Made by a program: the position numbers and the translations under genes. From Desulfomonilaceae bacterium (GTDB taxonomy: Bacteria > Desulfobacterota > Desulfomonilia > Desulfomonilales > Desulfomonilaceae), in assembly GCA_031082285.1 (NCBI GenBank), contig JAVHLK010000007.1, forward strand, positions 1 to 64,000: DNA of 64,000 bases, given 5' to 3'. Position 1 is the stretch's first letter, and every line of letters begins with the position of its first letter. The notes beneath the pieces are model-generated. The model was given only the letters and a program-made list of their open reading frames with translations, was not told where the DNA came from and ran no database searches. Below, one piece after another: positions 61,487-64,000 of the stretch.

Positions 61487-63912
61487 AACAACAGGCCCGC
61501 GAAGTAACCGTTGCCCTAGCCGGGCAGCCCAACAGCGGTAAGTCGACCGTATTCAATATGCTCACGGGAGCGCGGCAACACGTGGCCAACTATCCGGGGG
61601 TAACAGTTGAGAAAAAGTGGGGAAGTTTTGCTACAACGACGCTTCGGGTCCGGCTGGTCGATCTACCCGGTACGTATAGTCTGACATCCTATACGCAGGA
61701 AGAGCGCATAGCACGGGACTTCATCCTCACGGAAAAACCCGAGGCCTTGGTGGCGGTTGTCGACGCCTCCAATCTCGAACGAAGCCTTTACCTGGTTTTT
61801 CAGCTCCGGGAGATGGACATCCCGATAGTGCTGTGCCTGAACATGATGGATACCGCAAAATCCCGCGGCCTGGCGATCGATCTCGAGGTCCTGGAACACG
61901 AATTGGACATGCCGGTGGTGCCGACGGTCGGCAAGAAGGGGCTCGGTAAAAGAGAATTGGTACATGCGGTAGAGCGCGCCGTCGGGCAATCGCCGAGGGC
62001 GCGCCGATACATTCGATATGATGCGGAGCTTGAATCGTTTCTTGAACGTCTGGACGCTCGGCTTGAAGAATCCCGGGCTTCCGTGGACTCCCTTCCTCGT
62101 CGCTGGTTGACGGTCAAATTGATGGAAAACGACGAGGAAGCGCGCAAGAGGTTGGTCGGCCGCCATGAGGTTGCCCGGGAGGGCAACGTGGGAGATCTTG
62201 TCGAATACGTGGATTTTCTGCGAAGAGAGTACATTGAGAGCTTTAAAAGGTCGCCGGAGAAAAGTATCGCTGCCGGCAGATACCACGCTGCCGGCGAGAT
62301 AGTCGCCAGGGCGATCGAAGGTCGGGATTTCGATCGGCGGAGCGTGACCGACCGGATCGATTCCATCGTACTCCAACCGATCTTGGCGCCGATTATTCTC
62401 GCAGGCATACTGCTCACCTTTTACCAGGCTACCATGGTTTACGGGACCGTGTTGGCAGACCGTTTCTTCCCGGCATTGCAGGAGGGCAAGGAGATTATTG
62501 CCGGCCTGTTTGCCCCGACGCCGGATCTCATTCGAAGCGGTTTGTTGCAGGGCCTTGTTCTCGACGGGCTGGTGGGCGGCGTCATCGCGATCCTGTACTA
62601 CGTCCCCATATTTCTGATCCTGTTCGGATGCATTGCGATATTGGAAGACAGCGGGTACATGCCCCGGATGGCCTTCATCATGGACCGCATTTTGAGATCG
62701 TTCGGTCTTCACGGCCAATCCACGCTTCCGTTGATCCTCGGCGGCGTGGTTGTCGGCGGTTGCGCGGTACCCGGGGTCATGGCAACGCGGGCCATGAAAG
62801 ATGAGAAGGCGCGGCTCATCACCATTCTCATCATGCCGTTGATGAACTGCCTGGCCAAGATACCGTTCTACGTGCTTATCGTGGGCTTGTTTTTTTCGGC
62901 GTACCAGGGATTGGTGTTGTTCGGCATCTCCCTTTTCGGTTTTTTTGTGGCACTCCTAATTGCAAAGCTGTTCAGCAGCTATCTGGTGCGCGGGGAATCG
63001 GCGCCGTTCGTCATGGAACTCCCCGCTTACCACGTGCCCACAATTCGCGGGGTCCTCTCGCGGGCGGTCGAACGTGTATGGCTCTTCATAAGGAAGATCG
63101 TGACGATCGTGGCCGTTGTTATGGTTGGGGTCTGGTTTTTTGTTACCTTTCCGGGCATCGGATTCGAGCGCGAGATGCACTACGACGCGCGACTCGCCGA
63201 AGCCGAAAAAGACCTGTACGACACTATCGCACCGTCCAATCGCTATGCAAGGTATTTGAGCGGCGACTCGCTGGTCGATCTCATGCATTATCGGGACGGA
63301 CTCAACGAAGCGCAGCGGAATGCCGGTGAAGACGCACACGAATTGAAAGAGGTCGAGCGAACATTTTCCACGCGCAATCCCGCGTTCTTCGCGCTCGCCA
63401 ACAACGGCGTCACCGCGGACGGCATGATCGACCCCGCAGCACGAGAAGCGGCCTCGAAGCTGAAACGCTTCGAGCGTAAGGTGCGCGGGATCAAGAGGGA
63501 ACGGCGCAAAGAAATCATCGATGCAAGCTGGGCCGGCCGTGTCGGTCGCTCACTGGAACCGGTGAGTATGTGGGCCGGGTTCAATTGGCGCATCAATATC
63601 GCCATCATAAGCTCCTTCGCGGCGAAGGAAAGTCTCGTGGGTACGTTGGGCACCATATACAGCTTTGAAGAGGGCTCGCAAGCCGGTACGCTGGAGCAAT
63701 CGATCCGCAGAACGGAGTCCGGCTGGACCGTGTGGCACGGACTGGCCGTATTGGTTTTCGTTGCCCTTTTCCCTCCGTGCCTGGCAACCCTCATCATGAT
63801 CAGGCATGAGACGCAGAGTACGGGATGGATGATCTTCGCGACGATCTATCCGATCGTTACGGGCTTCATTCTTGCCTGTCTGGTTTTTCAACTGGGTCCC
63901 CTGCTCATCTAA
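61483..63912 (+). CDS. feoB: FeoB ferrous-iron transporter (full length)
   Basis: 809 aa inner-membrane Fe(II) transporter. G domain: GQPNSGKST, GVTVEKKWG, DLPGTYSLTS and NMMD. Membrane half: GGCAVPGVMATR, SSYLVRGESAPFVMELPAY and second gate region FNWRINIAIISSFAAKES. Compared with shorter FeoB proteins it has an extra charged coiled segment near residues 565-690 (about VERTFSTRNPAFFALANNG to RGIKRERRKEI). The C-terminus is hydrophobic (FATIYPIVTGFILACLVFQL). ATG 61483 overlaps the FeoA stop. It is probably the functional transporter of this locus. Confidence 0.95.
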   Translation: MKQQAREVTVALAGQPNSGKSTVFNMLTGARQHVANYPGVTVEKKWGSFATTTLRVRLVDLPGTYSLTSYTQEERIARDFILTEKPEALVAVVDASNLERSLYLVFQLREMDIPIVLCLNMMDTAKSRGLAIDLEVLEHELDMPVVPTVGKKGLGKRELVHAVERAVGQSPRARRYIRYDAELESFLERLDARLEESRASVDSLPRRWLTVKLMENDEEARKRLVGRHEVAREGNVGDLVEYVDFLRREYIESFKRSPEKSIAAGRYHAAGEIVARAIEGRDFDRRSVTDRIDSIVLQPILAPIILAGILLTFYQATMVYGTVLADRFFPALQEGKEIIAGLFAPTPDLIRSGLLQGLVLDGLVGGVIAILYYVPIFLILFGCIAILEDSGYMPRMAFIMDRILRSFGLHGQSTLPLILGGVVVGGCAVPGVMATRAMKDEKARLITILIMPLMNCLAKIPFYVLIVGLFFSAYQGLVLFGISLFGFFVALLIAKLFSSYLVRGESAPFVMELPAYHVPTIRGVLSRAVERVWLFIRKIVTIVAVVMVGVWFFVTFPGIGFEREMHYDARLAEAEKDLYDTIAPSNRYARYLSGDSLVDLMHYRDGLNEAQRNAGEDAHELKEVERTFSTRNPAFFALANNGVTADGMIDPAAREAASKLKRFERKVRGIKRERRKEIIDASWAGRVGRSLEPVSMWAGFNWRINIAIISSFAAKESLVGTLGTIYSFEEGSQAGTLEQSIRRTESGWTVWHGLAVLVFVALFPPCLATLIMIRHETQSTGWMIFATIYPIVTGFILACLVFQLGPLLI

Positions 63913-63942
63913 CCCATACGATCTCGCGGCGAGGAGTATTCC

Positions 63943-64000
63943 ATGTTGCAACGTTTTACCCTGATGGGCTCCCTCACGGCAATCATGCTCGTGTTTTCAA
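63943..64000 (+). CDS. N-terminus of an exported protein (runs off the right edge)
   Basis: 19 codons are visible from ATG 63943, with GAGGAG six bases upstream. The start, LQRFTLMGSLTAIMLVFS, is a signal-peptide-like helix. It follows feoB by 30 bp and may belong to the Feo operon. No identity can be given. Confidence 0.6.
   Translation, partial: MLQRFTLMGSLTAIMLVFS

Overview
The window looks like a chromosomal segment of an anaerobic deltaproteobacterium (Desulfobacterota, of the sulfate-reducing or syntrophic type). That placement is inferred from gene content: a periplasmic UGA-containing formate dehydrogenase with FdhE, a small SelW-like selenoprotein, duplicated Feo ferrous-iron loci, molybdenum cofactor synthesis (MobA), and a branched-chain-type ABC transporter next to an acyl-CoA ligase. 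No rRNA, tRNA, CRISPR array, integrase or transposase gene was seen.

Region 1 (1-16520, minus strand) is a heavy-metal, probably copper, resistance block. In transcription order it holds a pentapeptide-repeat protein, a Ser/Thr kinase fused to a formylglycine-generating-enzyme-like domain, a NosL-like protein, a Cys-rich exported protein, CusB and CusA, a Met/Lys-rich exported protein, a SHOCT protein, a CopA-type P1B ATPase, a CobO-type corrinoid adenosyltransferase and a second pentapeptide-repeat protein. No outer-membrane CusC/TolC partner is present. The two pentapeptide genes are paralogues in the same orientation that bracket the block.

Region 2 (16700-23200) has a DegT-type aminotransferase and a CapD/PglF-type nucleotide-sugar dehydratase (surface glycan synthesis). 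About 3.5 kb of gene-poor DNA follows, with a sigma54-like promoter, two small genes and a lone type IV pilin-like gene.

Region 3 (23800-28560) is the formate dehydrogenase locus. fdhA is read through an in-frame UGA (Sec195), followed by the iron-sulfur subunit, a terminator and fdhE. There is no cytochrome gamma subunit, so a soluble Tat-exported enzyme is likely.

Region 4 (28600-46960) is mixed housekeeping and regulation: a YprB-like nuclease, a CYTH protein, Ogt, a radical SAM protein, two transglutaminase-fold proteins, a SelW-like selenoprotein that a standard-code reading breaks at its UGA, an EI24 membrane protein, dGTPase-like and MobA genes, an ankyrin protein, and a PAS-GAF histidine kinase with a nearby NarL-type response regulator.

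Region 5 (47484-54163) is a five-gene ABC importer (LivKHMGF-like) followed by an AMP-forming acyl-CoA ligase. This suggests uptake and CoA activation of a carboxylic acid. A glycosyltransferase and a beta-barrel outer-membrane protein follow on the opposite strand.

Region 6 (58050-64000) is the Feo iron locus: a DtxR/MntR-like regulator, FeoA, a FeoB lacking its C-terminal half, a FeoB-associated Cys-rich protein, two more FeoA proteins and a full-length FeoB. Two copies of one 16-bp inverted repeat flank and overlap the regulator's promoter and are the best candidate operators in the window.
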